Program-made: the position numbers and the translations under genes
Part shown: positions 10,401 through 18,543 of the stretch, one piece after another
Position numbering within the stretch: the stretch's first letter is position 1
Layout of the letters: each line of letters starts with the position of its first letter
The notes under the pieces: model-generated
Seen by the model: only the letters and a program-made list of their open reading frames with translations
What the model was told of the DNA's origin: nothing
Database searches by the model: none
Source: Myxococcales bacterium
GTDB taxonomy: Bacteria > Myxococcota_A > Polyangia > Haliangiales > Haliangiaceae
Direction: 5' to 3'
DNA length: 64,000 nucleotides
Assembly: GCA_016720595.1 (NCBI GenBank)
Contig: JADKKI010000005.1
Location: forward strand, 269,527-333,526

Positions 10401-10723
10401 CGGTCCGGATAGACGAACGGGACCTGCTTGACGCGATCGTCGATGAAGAAGTCGAACGGGTTGACCGGGCGGATGTCCACCGCGAGCTCGACGGTGAGAT
10501 CGAGCGCGGTGACGCGTTGTCCCGCCTTGAACGTCACGCGGGCGACGTGGTTGCCGTGCGGATCTCGCTGCCAGTGCACGCGGTGCTCGGGCGCGATCGC
10601 GAGCGTGTAGCTCTCGATGTTCGCCGCGGTGTGATCCGCCGGGCGGAGCCGGATGACCTGGGGCCCGAGCAGCGCGGGGCGCTCGTAGACATACCGGCTC
10701 CGGTGCTGGATCAGGACTCGCAC
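7421..10723 (-). CDS. Transglutaminase-like protein with C-terminal DUF2126
   Basis: 1100 residues, the usual length for this two-part family. Residues 1-95 form the bacterial transglutaminase N-terminal beta domain ([12 protein letters not shown]). Residues 150-260 form the catalytic core with triad Cys182 ([10 protein letters not shown]), His231 (DLHAWAEAF) and Asp247 (GFDATSG). Residues from about 325 to the end are DUF2126. It starts with GTG at 10723, 5 bases after a TAAAAT hexamer, and is the first gene of the seven-gene run. It is predicted to cleave or cross-link amide bonds in the peptide product of the ATP-grasp/alpha-E pair. No signal peptide is visible, so it probably acts in the cytoplasm. 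Confidence 0.92.
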   Translation of the reverse strand: MRVLIQHRSRYVYERPALLGPQVIRLRPADHTAANIESYTLAIAPEHRVHWQRDPHGNHVARVTFKAGQRVTALDLTVELAVDIRPVNPFDFFIDDRVKQVPFVYPDRLDAELAPYLDMGDPAYRLGRHATDLLKGLPWRGETMAQLIALNSAIQQSVAYVIRNEPGVWTPEETLTHGRGSCRDSAVLLVALMRARGIAARFVSGYLVQLTDEGMIPGEPKGVATDVVDLHAWAEAFIPGAGWIGFDATSGLLCGEGHIPLAATATPASAAPLDGTSELPASDVSFSTSIQRLGHEARPTAPYPDEIWLELLASGDRADAALSLAGLDVWSGGEPTFTAREHQAREEWQGGALGPDKWQRGRALADALRDRLAPGGVVLHRLGKAYPGESLPRWALDVIGRRDGQTIWPQRTLAEAGTAAAAHEVGAQIAAALGITASLHPAFEDPWEVLRTEARLPIDLDPRTAGLDDPEERRRLAGILDRGVTSIVGYVLPLQRDAAGWRTDRWTFRRGHLFLLPGDSPIGYRLPLGSLPPGAPAPLWADAPDLPDPRREDPETAQLARDKTDAKAKPPGERPAPPAAAPPALAVRMALTIEPRDGQLWVFVPPLPRFDDFCALLAAIDSARERTGHAVHLEGYPPPPSPQRSRFAVTPDPGVLEVNLPPVTSSREAAALHAVVFETALGSGLTAERYLLDGRPAGSGGGNHITIGGATPETSPWLRDPSLLASLLTFVQHHPSLSYAMTGMFVGPTSQAPRVDEARHDALVELELALPRLFEKHPPPPAWQLDALLRHLLVDVGGSTHRAEISIDKLFDPQTPFGRQGLVELRAFEMPPHPRMLTAQAILVRALVASFATTPYQHPLVRWGQELHDKFLLPYWMWRDLEDVLAHLARAGVALPTEAFLPFIELRCPLVGTLEVADARVEVRNAIEPWHVLGEEQTAGGTSRFVDSSMERIELRTHGLDPERYVVTVNGLVAPLRHTQGRDVRVGGVRFRAWCPPHALHPHLGIHHPLQIDVVDTWAARGVAAGAYHVWHPEGRGYDAPPLTRVEAAARRAQRFTLGGPTPAPLVPRPARPHPEQPYTLDLRQLDVGVPMPREEDWPP

Positions 10724-10728
10724 ACGAA

Positions 10729-10734
10729 ATTTTA
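10729..10734 (-). promoter_or_regulatory. Putative -10 element of the ATP-grasp operon
   Basis: TAAAAT on the minus strand, five of six bases as the sigma-70 -10 consensus, 5 bases before the GTG at 10723. No clear -35 and no Shine-Dalgarno sequence, so the transcript would be leaderless. Confidence 0.5.
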
Positions 10735-10804
10735 CCCTCGCCCGTCGTCGACTAGCTTGTTTGTGGCGGAGGGATTTGGCGAACCGCGCTCAGCGGGGTC
10801 TCAG

Positions 10805-10824
10805 GCGGTGGCGCTCGCCACCGC
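10805..10824. terminator. Hairpin downstream of the CoA-binding protein gene
   Basis: Inverted repeat GCGGTGG / CCACCGC with a 6-base loop, about 20 bases after the minus-strand stop. It has no T-run, so it could be a pause or RNA-stability structure rather than a full intrinsic terminator. Confidence 0.35.
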
Positions 10825-10838
10825 GCACGGTGCGCCGG

Positions 10839-10864
10839 GCCGATCAACCGACACGGTGATCGGC
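10839..10864. terminator. Hairpin over the 3' end of the CoA-binding protein gene
   Basis: Perfect 8-base inverted repeat GCCGATCA / TGATCGGC with a 10-base loop, covering the last codons and stop of the minus-strand gene. It is terminator-like but lacks a T-run. Confidence 0.35.
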
Positions 10865-11260
10865 GAGCGTGCAGCGATTCTGGATCACGAGGATCCCCGC
10901 GGCCGTGAGGATGCTCGCCGCATCGTCGTCATGGATCCCCAGCTGGAGCCACACGCACCGGGGATGCGGCTTCATCGCGAGGATGTCCTCGACGTGGCCG
11001 CCCACGGCCTCGGAGCGGCGGAACACGTCCACCAGATCGACGGGCTCGGTCAGCTCGGCGAGGGTCGCGCGTACGGGCTCCCCGAACAGCTCCGTGCCGA
11101 CGTACGCCGGGTTGACGCCGAGGATCCGGTAGCCCTCGTCGTGCAGGTACTCGGGGACGTAGAACGCGGCCTTCTCGGGCTCGCGGTGGACGCCGAGAAC
11201 GGCGATCGTCGGCGAGGTGGTCAGGAGCTCGCGGAGCTGGGCGTCAGTGATCGCGGCCAT
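10844..11260 (-). CDS. CoA-binding protein (YccU-like)
   Basis: 138 residues forming one Rossmann-like CoA_binding_2 domain: TIAVLGVHREPEKAAFYVPEYL at the nucleotide loop (a Gly-x-x-x-x-Pro-Glu-Lys pattern), ILGVNP, a central DVFRRSE segment, and CVWLQLGI followed by GILVIQNRC near the C-terminus, as in YccU-type proteins. These small proteins bind CoA and their cellular role is poorly defined. It is a single-gene unit whose ATG lies 5 bases after a TAAGGT hexamer, with two hairpins at its 3' end. Family assignment is firm; function is not. Confidence 0.88.
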   Translation of the reverse strand: MAAITDAQLRELLTTSPTIAVLGVHREPEKAAFYVPEYLHDEGYRILGVNPAYVGTELFGEPVRATLAELTEPVDLVDVFRRSEAVGGHVEDILAMKPHPRCVWLQLGIHDDDAASILTAAGILVIQNRCTLADHRVG

Positions 11261-11265
11261 GCCTG

Positions 11266-11271
11266 ACCTTA
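11266..11271 (-). promoter_or_regulatory. Putative -10 element, CoA-binding protein gene
   Basis: TAAGGT on the minus strand, 5 bases before the ATG at 11260. No Shine-Dalgarno sequence; fits the leaderless pattern of this window. Confidence 0.45.
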
Positions 11272-11310
11272 GCGTGCGCGGCGCGCGAAGGTTCTGCTAC
11301 AGCTTCGGAG

Positions 11311-12408
11311 ATGTCGCCCCGGGCCGTGTGCGTCCTCGTGCTCGCGGCGAGCGCCGCGTGTCACGGCCGCACACCTCCGCCGCGCGAGCGCGTCCTCGCG
11401 CGGATCCCCGGGGCATCGCAGGTGGTGTTCGCCGCCGACGGGCCGGCGCTCGCGGGGCCACGGATGCGCGCCGTTGTCGACGTGCTGCGCCCGCGCTGGC
11501 CCGCGCGGTTCGGTTGCGTGATCGACACGGCCCTCGCGGGCGACCATGCCGCCGTGGGGATCTCGGCGACGCGGGACATGATCGTCGTGATCGCCACACG
11601 CGCCGCGGTCACCTGCCCCGGGCTCAGCAAGATCGGAGACGGGCTGTGGGCCGCCACGCTCGGCGCTGGCGCGCCGACGCCGGCCGGCACGGTGGGGGCT
11701 TCGTCGTCGACAGGCTCCGTGCTCGACGTCGCGACCCACGCGCGTGCGCGGTCGTACCTGACCACCGCGCCGCTCGCGGCGAGCATCGTGTTGCCGGGCG
11801 TCACGCTCCTGGCGACCGCGAGCGCCGAGCCGCTCGAGGGCTGGCTCGCGATCGAGACGGAGGAGATCGCGTCGGCGCTCGCCGAGCAGAGGGTCCGCGG
11901 GATCGTGGATCGGCTCGCACGCACGGAGACGACCGCGGCCTTCGCGGCGGCGATCGCGATCTCGCACGATGGGCCCCAGGTGATCGCGCGGCTCACCGGG
12001 CCGGTCGATGCCGATCTCGCGGCTGCCGTTCGCACGATCGCCGAGTGGTACACGGCCCCGGCGGTGCGCACCGCGGTCGGGTTCGTGTGCCCACCGCTCG
12101 CACCGCCGATCATCGGCTGCACCAACGGGACCTCTCTCACCGTCACGTCACTGGCCTCGGCCGTCGCTCCGCTCGTCGCCGCAAACGTGACCGTCGTCAT
12201 CGAGAATCAACGGGTGGCCTGGCTGCGGCTCGACGGCGCCGTACCTTCGCTCGGCCTGCGCCGGGGCGATCTGCTGCTCGCTGTCGACGGCCGCCACCTT
12301 ACCAGCCTGGCGCAGCTCGGAGAGCAGCTCCGGCTCGCAGGGCACACGACGACCGTCACGATCCAGCGAGATGCCGTGACGGCGACACTGGAGATCGCGG
12401 AGCGTTGA
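11311..12408 (+). CDS. Predicted lipoprotein with a C-terminal PDZ-like segment
   Basis: 365 residues. The N-terminus is a type II signal peptide ending in AASAAC (Cys17). The middle is unrecognised, with repeated Ala/Thr-rich strands. About the last 80 residues look like half of a PDZ fold: VVIENQRVAWLRLDG, then PSLGLRRGDLLLAVDGRHL, then a TTVTIQRDAVTATLEI ending, similar to PDZ domains of HtrA or type II secretion GspC proteins. No protease triad is present, so a binding role at the envelope is more likely than catalysis. It is divergent from the CoA-binding gene with only 50 bases between starts. The promoter is not clear here; a TACAGC stands 9 bases before the ATG. Confidence 0.7.
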   Translation: MSPRAVCVLVLAASAACHGRTPPPRERVLARIPGASQVVFAADGPALAGPRMRAVVDVLRPRWPARFGCVIDTALAGDHAAVGISATRDMIVVIATRAAVTCPGLSKIGDGLWAATLGAGAPTPAGTVGASSSTGSVLDVATHARARSYLTTAPLAASIVLPGVTLLATASAEPLEGWLAIETEEIASALAEQRVRGIVDRLARTETTAAFAAAIAISHDGPQVIARLTGPVDADLAAAVRTIAEWYTAPAVRTAVGFVCPPLAPPIIGCTNGTSLTVTSLASAVAPLVAANVTVVIENQRVAWLRLDGAVPSLGLRRGDLLLAVDGRHLTSLAQLGEQLRLAGHTTTVTIQRDAVTATLEIAER

Positions 12409-12440
12409 CGGCAATAGCCAGGCCCCGGGAATTCGTTGCA

Positions 12441-12446
12441 TAGTCT
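12441..12446 (+). promoter_or_regulatory. Putative -10 element
   Basis: TAGTCT, 7 bases before the ATG at 12454, with no Shine-Dalgarno sequence. Confidence 0.45.
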
Positions 12447-12453
12447 GGTCGTC

Positions 12454-13979
12454 ATGCGACAGCTCGCCCTCCTCGCCGCCGTGATGCTCGCCGCTTGTAG
12501 CTCCGGGGAGGACACCGCGAAGGCGAGCCCGGGCCCCGTGGTCGCCGAGACCAAGCCGGTGCCGCCGAAGCCGGCCCCGCCCGCGGGATCGGGCGCACCC
12601 GAGGCCCAGAAGCCGGCCTCGCCGTCGCCATCGCGCCTTCGCCGTCGCCGGCTCCGTCCCCATCGCCGGCGCCCAAGGCCCCGTCACCCCCCGTGGTCGC
12701 CGACGAGCCGGCCCCGGGCGGACACGACTTCACGGAGACCGGCAAGATCCTGCTCGCCGTCGGCGCGTGTGGTGGCGATGGCACGCTCCCCGCGGGCTTC
12801 AAGAAGGATCTGATCGCTCAGCACTGCGAGGTGATCGCGCGGACGCAGGCGCAGTACAAGAAGTCGTGGCTCGACATCGCGACGCCGTTCTTCGCGTCGC
12901 ACGTCCCGGCCACCGTGCCGAAGAAGGTCGTGTACCCGTTCGCGGGTGGTGATCTCTCGACTGCGCTGACCGTCTATCCCGACGCCGACGAGATCACGAC
13001 GATGTCGCTCGAGCCCGCGGGCGATCCACGCACGCTCGAGGCGCTCGCGAAGCAGAAGCTGGTGCCGAGCTCGCCGAGCAAGCCCGCGGGCGTGTCCAAG
13101 GCGACGTCGACGCCGACGCCTCCGACGTCGAAGCCGACGAAGAAGCGCAAGTCCCCCGCGGTCGGCAAGTCCGACGCGCCGGCGCGCTCCGACGACGGTG
13201 GCACCGATGCGGAGCCGGTGGTGGAGGAGAAAGGCCCGCCCACTCTCGAGAAGGCGCTGCGGACGGTCGAGTACGAGCTGCGGTTCCTCTACCGCGTGAA
13301 CTTCAGCAACACGATCAACATGATCGATGCGATGCGCGGCGGCCTGTTGCCGACCAACCTGATCTTCAGCCTGTCGGCGCTCAAGGTTCACGGCTACGAG
13401 GTGGTCTCGCTGCGCTACTTCCGGCTCGATACCGAGGGCGGCATCAAGTACCTCACCGATGACGACGTCGCCGGTGCCCCAAACCCGACGACCGGCGCGC
13501 CCGACTATCGCAACCGGATCTTCGCGAACGCCGAGGTCCGGTTCAAGAAGCCCGGCGGTCGGGTCCAGATCTATCGCCACATCCAGGTCAACCTCGACAA
13601 CGATCACCTGAAGAAGGACATGCGGGTGATCCGCCACCTCGAGGCGAAGGGCGACGTCGCCGGGATGACCAAGGCCGCGAGCTACCTGCTGTCGTGGGAC
13701 TCGTTCTCGATCATGCGCGACTACCTCACCGGCCACGTGCAGTGGATGGTCTCCGATGCCACCGGCGTCGCCCCGCGGTGGGGCAAGGCGAAGGGCTTCG
13801 AGTACGAGACCTACGGTGCGTTCCAGATCCCGCACATCGGCGCGGGCAACAGCATCGCGAAGGACTGGCGCGCCGAGTTCGCCGCCGAGCCCACACGAAA
13901 GCTGGCTTTCCGGTTCGGTTACTACGACGGCACGCCGCAGCACACGAACCACCTGATCATCATGCGGAAGAAGTCCTGA
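12454..13979 (+). pseudogene. Lipoprotein gene with a one-base frameshift, conserved C-terminal domain
   Basis: The ATG at 12454 opens a type II signal peptide (LAAVMLAAC, Cys15) and a Pro/Ala-rich linker. The linker frame turns into Arg-rich nonsense after about 12634. A second frame, one base back, continues the same Pro/Ser/Ala linker from about 12633 (APSPSPAPSPSPAPKAP) into a long conserved-looking domain ending at 13979. Restoring one C in the CC pair near 12637 would rejoin the frames. The domain has a basic Pro-rich insertion near 13110-13160, and a C-terminal part with RVNFSNTINMIDAMRGGLLP, a set of aromatic strands, and FRFGYYDGTPQHTNHLI at the end. I do not recognise the family. 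Either a sequencing error or a recent real mutation; the downstream frame shows no other damage. Confidence 0.65.
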
Positions 13980-14032
13980 CAGGGTGATCGCACGCCCCGT
14001 GATGTAGGACGTGCAGCGACATCGAAACGCGC

Positions 14033-14038
14033 TAGGCT
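14033..14038 (+). promoter_or_regulatory. Putative -10 element, M23 peptidase gene
   Basis: TAGGCT, 7 bases before the ATG at 14046. No Shine-Dalgarno sequence. Confidence 0.45.
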
Positions 14039-14045
14039 CGCCGAG

Positions 14046-15023
14046 ATGGTTGCCGGTGGCTGTCCACGCTGTCCACGCTGCAATAGCGTGGTCGCGCTCC
14101 ACGAAGGCCACCCGCTCGTCACGGCGACGGGCGCGGTCGAGCTGTGGCATCGCGGCTGCTTCGAGCATCGAGCCGCGCCGAAGGTGAGCAGCATCGCGCC
14201 GGTGGTCACCGTCGTCGCGCCACCACCGCGGCGCCACCGGCTCGCGATCGCGGTCGCGATCGGGTCGGTGGCCAGCGGGCTCGCGTTCGCGTGCGGCACG
14301 CTCGGTGGCCCGGATCTCCCCGCGAGCGCACTCGCCAACGTCGACCTCGGTTCGAGCGAGCCCGAGCGCGCGCCGATCACCGCGCGGACGTACGAGGTGG
14401 TGCCGCCTCGGCCCCTTCATGTCGAGACCTCGCTCGAGGCGCGCTATCCGATGCCCACCCTCGATGGGGACGATCTCGATACGGTGTACCCGTCGCTGCG
14501 GGGCTGGATCCATCCGGTCACCGCGAGCGCGGAGCTGATGCCGGAGCTCGCGAGCCGCCACTTCGGCGCCGAGCGCATTGGGGTCGAGCGCCCCGAGTGC
14601 GGCGCGGGTCACTGCGGGATCGATCTCGATGCGCCGCGGGGCCGTCCGCTGGTCGCGGTCGCGGACGGCGTGGTGGTCCGGGTCGAGCGCGCGGAGCTCG
14701 GCGCGGATGGCAAGAGTGGCCGCTACGTCCGCATCCAGCACGATGACGGCACGCTCACCGCGTACATGCACATGGACGACGTGGCGGATGATCTCGACGT
14801 CGGGAATCATGTCCTCGCCGGGCAGTACGTCGGTACGCTCGGCGCGACGGCGGTCGGCTCGTCGCCGCCGCACTGCCACTTCAGCCTCGAGCTGCCGAAC
14901 CACCCCGAGGCGGTACACGGCGACGTGCGCGACACGCACTACATCGATCCGGCGCCGTTCCTCGTGCGCTCCACGATCGTCCCCACGCCCGAGCGCCGCC
15001 ACGCCGTGAAGCCCGCGTTCTGA
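14046..15023 (+). CDS. Membrane-anchored M23 family peptidase with N-terminal zinc-ribbon-like segment
   Basis: 325 residues. The first 45 hold Cys-x-x-Cys-x-x-Cys (CPRCPRCNS) and a later HRGC, resembling a small metal-binding knuckle. A single membrane helix follows near residues 60-80 (HRLAIAVAIGSVASG). The extracytoplasmic C-terminal half is a LytM/M23 domain with the zinc ligands in GHCGIDLD and HCHFSLEL and the core strand GRYVRIQHDDGTLTAYMHMD. M23 enzymes cut peptide cross-links in peptidoglycan or activate amidases. All key metal ligands are present, so it is probably active. It is an independent unit after the frameshifted lipoprotein gene. Confidence 0.88.
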   Translation: MVAGGCPRCPRCNSVVALHEGHPLVTATGAVELWHRGCFEHRAAPKVSSIAPVVTVVAPPPRRHRLAIAVAIGSVASGLAFACGTLGGPDLPASALANVDLGSSEPERAPITARTYEVVPPRPLHVETSLEARYPMPTLDGDDLDTVYPSLRGWIHPVTASAELMPELASRHFGAERIGVERPECGAGHCGIDLDAPRGRPLVAVADGVVVRVERAELGADGKSGRYVRIQHDDGTLTAYMHMDDVADDLDVGNHVLAGQYVGTLGATAVGSSPPHCHFSLELPNHPEAVHGDVRDTHYIDPAPFLVRSTIVPTPERRHAVKPAF

Positions 15024-15077
15024 GCGCGCCCGGGGCTGTGTCCGTTTCCTGCACAACCATCGTTCGTGGGAGACGAG

Positions 15078-15083
15078 TATCCT
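15078..15083 (+). promoter_or_regulatory. Putative -10 element, FISUMP lipoprotein gene
   Basis: TATCCT, 7 bases before the ATG at 15091; only 4 before a GTG at 15088, which favours the ATG. A GGAGG also stands 2 bases before the ATG, too close for a normal ribosome site. Confidence 0.45.
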
Positions 15084-15090
15084 GGAGGTG

Positions 15091-15788
15091 ATGCTGCGTT
15101 TCGCGATCGTGTTCAGCGTGATGGCGACCTCGGGCTGCGGGCGCACGGGCTTCGACGCGACCGACAACAACCTCGGCGGCGTCGACAGCGGCGCGGATCC
15201 CGACGCGAGCTCCGCCGATGCCGCGAGCGGTCCGTGCGGAGCCGAGCTGGCGATCGGGACGCAGTGCTGGCTCGCCCACAACCTCGACGTCGGCACCCAG
15301 ATCCCGGGTGCGGTGGCGCCGGTCGCGAACACCGTGGTGGAGAAGACCTGCTACGACGACCTCGCGTCCAATTGCGTCTCCGGGGGCGGGCTCTACGAGT
15401 GGGACGAGGCCATGGCAGGGTCGACCACCGAGCGCGCGCAGGGCATCTGCCCCGGCGGCTGGCACATCCCGAGCGATGGCGATTGGAAGGTGCTCGAGCA
15501 GTTTCTCGGCATGGACGTGGCCACGGTCGAGCTCTACGACTTCCGTGGCGTGCAGGCGCCCGCACTCCGCGTGGGTGGCAGCACCGCGTTCGACGCGCCC
15601 TCGCCGGGATCCGGCCCGACACCGGTGGCTGGTTCGGGATCTCGACCAGCACGTTCTTCTGGTCCTCGACGCAGGTCCTGTCCGGGGCGAACGGGATCAG
15701 CCGACGGCTCGAGACAGGGTTCGATGGGATCCAGCGCTACGGGTACGACAAGAACAACGCGTTCTCGGTTCGTTGCGTGAAAGATTGA
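15091..15788 (+). pseudogene. FISUMP-type lipoprotein gene, frameshifted
   Basis: Starts with a type II signal peptide (MATSGC, Cys16) and an Asp/Ala-rich spacer, then the Fibrobacter succinogenes major paralogous domain: IGTQCWLAHNLDVGTQI, LYEWDEAM, GICPGGWHIPSDGDWKVLE. At about 15600 the frame is lost. The frame one base back carries the rest of the domain: LAGIRPDTGG, FFWSSTQ, and the classic ending AFSVRCVKD at 15785. One extra C in the CCC at 15598-15600 restores a continuous domain. The natural product would be about 232 residues. FISUMP proteins are surface lipoproteins of unknown function. The position in a homopolymer makes a sequencing error likely. Confidence 0.75.
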
Positions 15789-15798
15789 GCTCCGCCGT

Positions 15799-15816
15799 GC
15801 GGCGATCGAGCGCCGC
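15799..15816. terminator. Hairpin between convergent genes
   Basis: Inverted repeat GCGGCG / CGCCGC with a 6-base loop, between the stop at 15788 and the minus-strand stop at 15817. It could serve both directions. No T-run. Confidence 0.45.
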
Positions 15817-16332
15817 TTAGAACGACATCTCGCCGCAGTACGCGCCTTCGAACAGGCCGTCGATCACCACGTCCTGATCCTTGTAGGTCCCAGCGATCGG
15901 CTTGAACGCGGCGTGGTCGACGCACAGCGTGACCTGGTCTCCGATCGCCTTGGGCTCGGCGCCGACGACCTCGACCTCGACGCCGCCTTGCGTGTGCACG
16001 TCGATGCCAACGCCTTGCCCCATCATCCCTTCGCCACCCGCGAAGGCGCGCACGCTGACCTCGCCTGGCAGGACGGTGCGGCCGCGCTTGTTGTTGTACT
16101 TCTCGCAGGTGACCTTGTCGTGATTCCAGACGTCGACCTGCCAGCTCTGGGTGTGGCCGGTCTTGTTGAGACGCGCGAGCCCGTGGCCGAGGGCTCCGAT
16201 CGCGACGCCACCCGCGGTGACCGACATCGGCTTGCACGCGCCGCGATCCCGCTTCTTCGAGCAGCCACCGATCAACGCGACTGCGAGCAGACCGTGCACG
16301 AGCAGGGTCACGACGACGCGCGAGCGGGGCAT
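15817..16332 (-). CDS. Small predicted lipoprotein
   Basis: 171 residues from the ATG at 16332, chosen because it opens a good type II signal peptide (VALIGGC, Cys24), is preceded by a TATCGT hexamer, and avoids overlap with the divergent kinase gene. The mature part has KKRDRGAC just after the lipid cysteine, a strand-rich body, and paired cysteines near KVTCEKYNNKRGR and the C-terminal GAYCGEMSF that could form disulfides. No known domain is recognised. It faces the FISUMP gene tail to tail and is divergent from the kinase gene. Confidence 0.72.
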   Translation of the reverse strand: MPRSRVVVTLLVHGLLAVALIGGCSKKRDRGACKPMSVTAGGVAIGALGHGLARLNKTGHTQSWQVDVWNHDKVTCEKYNNKRGRTVLPGEVSVRAFAGGEGMMGQGVGIDVHTQGGVEVEVVGAEPKAIGDQVTLCVDHAAFKPIAGTYKDQDVVIDGLFEGAYCGEMSF

Positions 16333-16338
16333 CCGGGC

Positions 16339-16344
16339 ACGATA
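16339..16344 (-). promoter_or_regulatory. Putative -10 element, small lipoprotein gene
   Basis: TATCGT on the minus strand, 6 bases before the ATG at 16332. Confidence 0.45.
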
Positions 16345-16496
16345 GCCGAGCACCGTCCCACCCGGGACCGTCTGGAACACCAAGCTTGGGCGGTGCCTGG
16401 ATGCGGCCTGCGCATCACGTGCAAGGGCCTGCGCGTCGTCGGAGGTAGGGCCGACGCACACACGACGCGAAGCGCGATCCTCGGGTCTGCCCATGC

Positions 16497-16502
16497 GATA
16501 AT
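16497..16502 (+). promoter_or_regulatory. Putative -10 element, kinase operon
   Basis: GATAAT, five of six as the -10 consensus, 8 bases before the ATG at 16511. No -35 and no Shine-Dalgarno sequence. The rest of the 178-base divergent gap shows nothing else that I can name. Confidence 0.5.
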
Positions 16503-16510
16503 TAACGCGC

Positions 16511-18541
16511 ATGTTTCCGATGCCGGCACAGCTAGGTGTCCGGTTCGCACCAGGGACGATGCTGGGGAGATACGAGCTCCTGGCAACCATCGGTGTGGGC
16601 GGGATGGCCAGCGTGATCTTGGCGCGGCAACGCGGACCTGCGGGCTTCGAGAAGGCCGTGGTGGTCAAGCTGATCCACCCGCACATGGCGCAGGACCACG
16701 TCGCGGTGAACATGCTGCTGGACGAGGCCAAGGTCGCCGCCCAGCTCGATCATCAGAACATCGTCCACACCTACGAGCTGGGTGAGGCGGAGGGCACGTA
16801 CTACATCGTCATGGAGTACCTGGCGGGCGAATCGCTGGGGCAGGTGCTCAAGCAAGGGCAGAAGCAACAGAGCCCGCTCTCGCCCTACGCTGCCGCGAAG
16901 ATCGTCGCGGAGGCCGCGGAGGGCCTGCACTACGCGCACGAGCTGTGCGACTTCAACGGTCAGCCGATCGGCATCGTCCATCGCGACGTCTCGCCGGGGA
17001 ACATCGTCGTCCAGTACAACGGCGCGGTGAAGGTCGTGGATTTCGGGATCGCGAAGGCGCAGGGCCGCGTGACCTCGACCCAGGACGGCGAGCTCAAGGG
17101 CAAGTACGGCTACATGTCGCCCGAGCAGATCAAGAACGAGGCGATGGATCGGCGGAGTGATGTGTTCTCGCTGGGCGTGGTGCTGTGGGAGTCGCTGACG
17201 CGGCGTCGTCTGTTCCAGGCCGACAACGTCGCCGCGACGCTGATGCAGATCCTGACGGGTGATCGGACCCCGCCTTCGGCCTACGACGCCGAGATCCCGC
17301 ACGCGCTCGACGCCGTGGCGCTGCGGGCGCTGGCGCCTGATCCGAACGATCGGTTCCAGACGATGGCCGAGATGAAGCAGGCGATCGACGATGCGATCTG
17401 GCGCGCCCGGATCGGAGCCAGCGAGCTCCAGCAGCACATGACGAAGCTGTTCTCGGATCGGATCGAGACCCGCAAGGCGCTGCTCGCGCGCGCCACCCGC
17501 GACCTGCTGTCGGTCGGCGACCTCGAGGTGCTGAGCACGGCCTTCCGCGATCCGAGCAGCGCGGTCAATCGGCCCGGATCGATGTCCGAGAGTGCCGGGG
17601 CGCCGCTCGCGCCGATCCCCCAGACTCCGCTGCCACCGAGCTGGGCACCGCCTGCGGCCGCCGGCCGGCCTCTCAACCTGCCGCAGATCTCCGGTGCGCC
17701 GAACCTGCCGCCGCCGACGATCCAGCGCTCGACGTGGGCTGGCCCCAGCGAGCACTCGCGGCCCGCGATGCCGGCGCATCCGCGTGCGCGGCCCGAGAGC
17801 GACAAGCCGGTGCGCACCCGGCGCGTTCTCGTGATCCTCGTCGCCGGGGCGATCGTCGGCATCGTGCTCGGCGTGTTCGTCGGCGTGGGGGGTGGCAAGG
17901 AGGAGAAGCGCGCGCTCGTGGTGAGCGCCGATCCTCCTCCGGCCCAGGCCGTCGCAGCGGGCAGCAGCGCCCAGAGCCTGTCCGAGGCGATGGCGGCGCC
18001 GACCGTGACTCCGATCCCGACCGTGCCCCCGACGGTGCCGACCGTGCCCCCGACCAAGACGCCGACCGAGACCGTGACGCCGACCGAGACGGTGACGCCG
18101 ACCGAGACGGTGACGCCGACCTCGGGCTCGGCGACGCCGCCCAGGCCAGTTCCGCCGACGCCGAAGCCGACGTCCAAGCCGATGATCGAGACTTCTCCCC
18201 GCCCAACGAACGTGGACAAGCCGCCGAGACCGCCTGGTCCCGATCGCGATCCCGCCGAGGATCCGAAGAAGCCCAAGGGCGGAACCGAGGCCGAGTTCTA
18301 CAAGAAGGGCACCGATGCCTACCTCGCGGGTGACTTCGCGGCCGCCGAGGCGGCGTACAAGCAGGCGCTCGCGCAGAACCGCGGGTACGCTGCGGCGCAC
18401 CGCGGGCTGGGGTTCCTGTATCAGCGCATGGGTGAGAGCGCGAAGGCGCTGCAGTCGCTGCGCACCTACCTGAAGCTCACGCCCAACGCCAAGGATGGCG
18501 CGGCGATCCGCAAGCGCATCCAGCAGCTCGGGGGCGAGTAG
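16511..18541 (+). CDS. Hanks-type Ser/Thr protein kinase with membrane helix and TPR tail
   Basis: 676 residues. Kinase domain at residues 18-300: [18 protein letters not shown] (P-loop), Lys in [11 protein letters not shown], catalytic loop [20 protein letters not shown] and APE-type CMSPEQI. The catalytic-loop Lys of HRDxK is replaced by Ser (HRDVS), as in many myxobacterial kinases of this subtype. A Pro-rich linker leads to one membrane helix near 441-460 ([19 protein letters not shown]). Outside is a Thr/Pro/Val stalk with 6-residue repeats (TETVTP), then about 80 C-terminal residues with two TPR units ([19 protein letters not shown]). The TPR part would be periplasmic and may sense a protein ligand. 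First gene of a three-gene operon. Confidence 0.93.
   Translation: MFPMPAQLGVRFAPGTMLGRYELLATIGVGGMASVILARQRGPAGFEKAVVVKLIHPHMAQDHVAVNMLLDEAKVAAQLDHQNIVHTYELGEAEGTYYIVMEYLAGESLGQVLKQGQKQQSPLSPYAAAKIVAEAAEGLHYAHELCDFNGQPIGIVHRDVSPGNIVVQYNGAVKVVDFGIAKAQGRVTSTQDGELKGKYGYMSPEQIKNEAMDRRSDVFSLGVVLWESLTRRRLFQADNVAATLMQILTGDRTPPSAYDAEIPHALDAVALRALAPDPNDRFQTMAEMKQAIDDAIWRARIGASELQQHMTKLFSDRIETRKALLARATRDLLSVGDLEVLSTAFRDPSSAVNRPGSMSESAGAPLAPIPQTPLPPSWAPPAAAGRPLNLPQISGAPNLPPPTIQRSTWAGPSEHSRPAMPAHPRARPESDKPVRTRRVLVILVAGAIVGIVLGVFVGVGGGKEEKRALVVSADPPPAQAVAAGSSAQSLSEAMAAPTVTPIPTVPPTVPTVPPTKTPTETVTPTETVTPTETVTPTSGSATPPRPVPPTPKPTSKPMIETSPRPTNVDKPPRPPGPDRDPAEDPKKPKGGTEAEFYKKGTDAYLAGDFAAAEAAYKQALAQNRGYAAAHRGLGFLYQRMGESAKALQSLRTYLKLTPNAKDGAAIRKRIQQLGGE
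18059..18121 (+). repeat. 18-base tandem repeats in the kinase stalk
   Basis: Three near-perfect 18-base units and part of a fourth, encoding Thr-Pro-Thr-Glu-Thr-Val repeats in the extracytoplasmic stalk. Such in-frame repeats can change copy number without breaking the gene. Confidence 0.85.
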
Positions 18542-18543
18542 GC

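Noticed and set aside
7502..11266. A 1254-codon plus-strand open frame
   Set aside because: Antisense to the two DUF2126 genes and the CoA-binding gene; low-complexity Arg/Glu/His composition.
12684..15332. An 882-codon minus-strand open frame
   Set aside because: Antisense to the frameshifted lipoprotein and M23 genes, with no start signal or domain.
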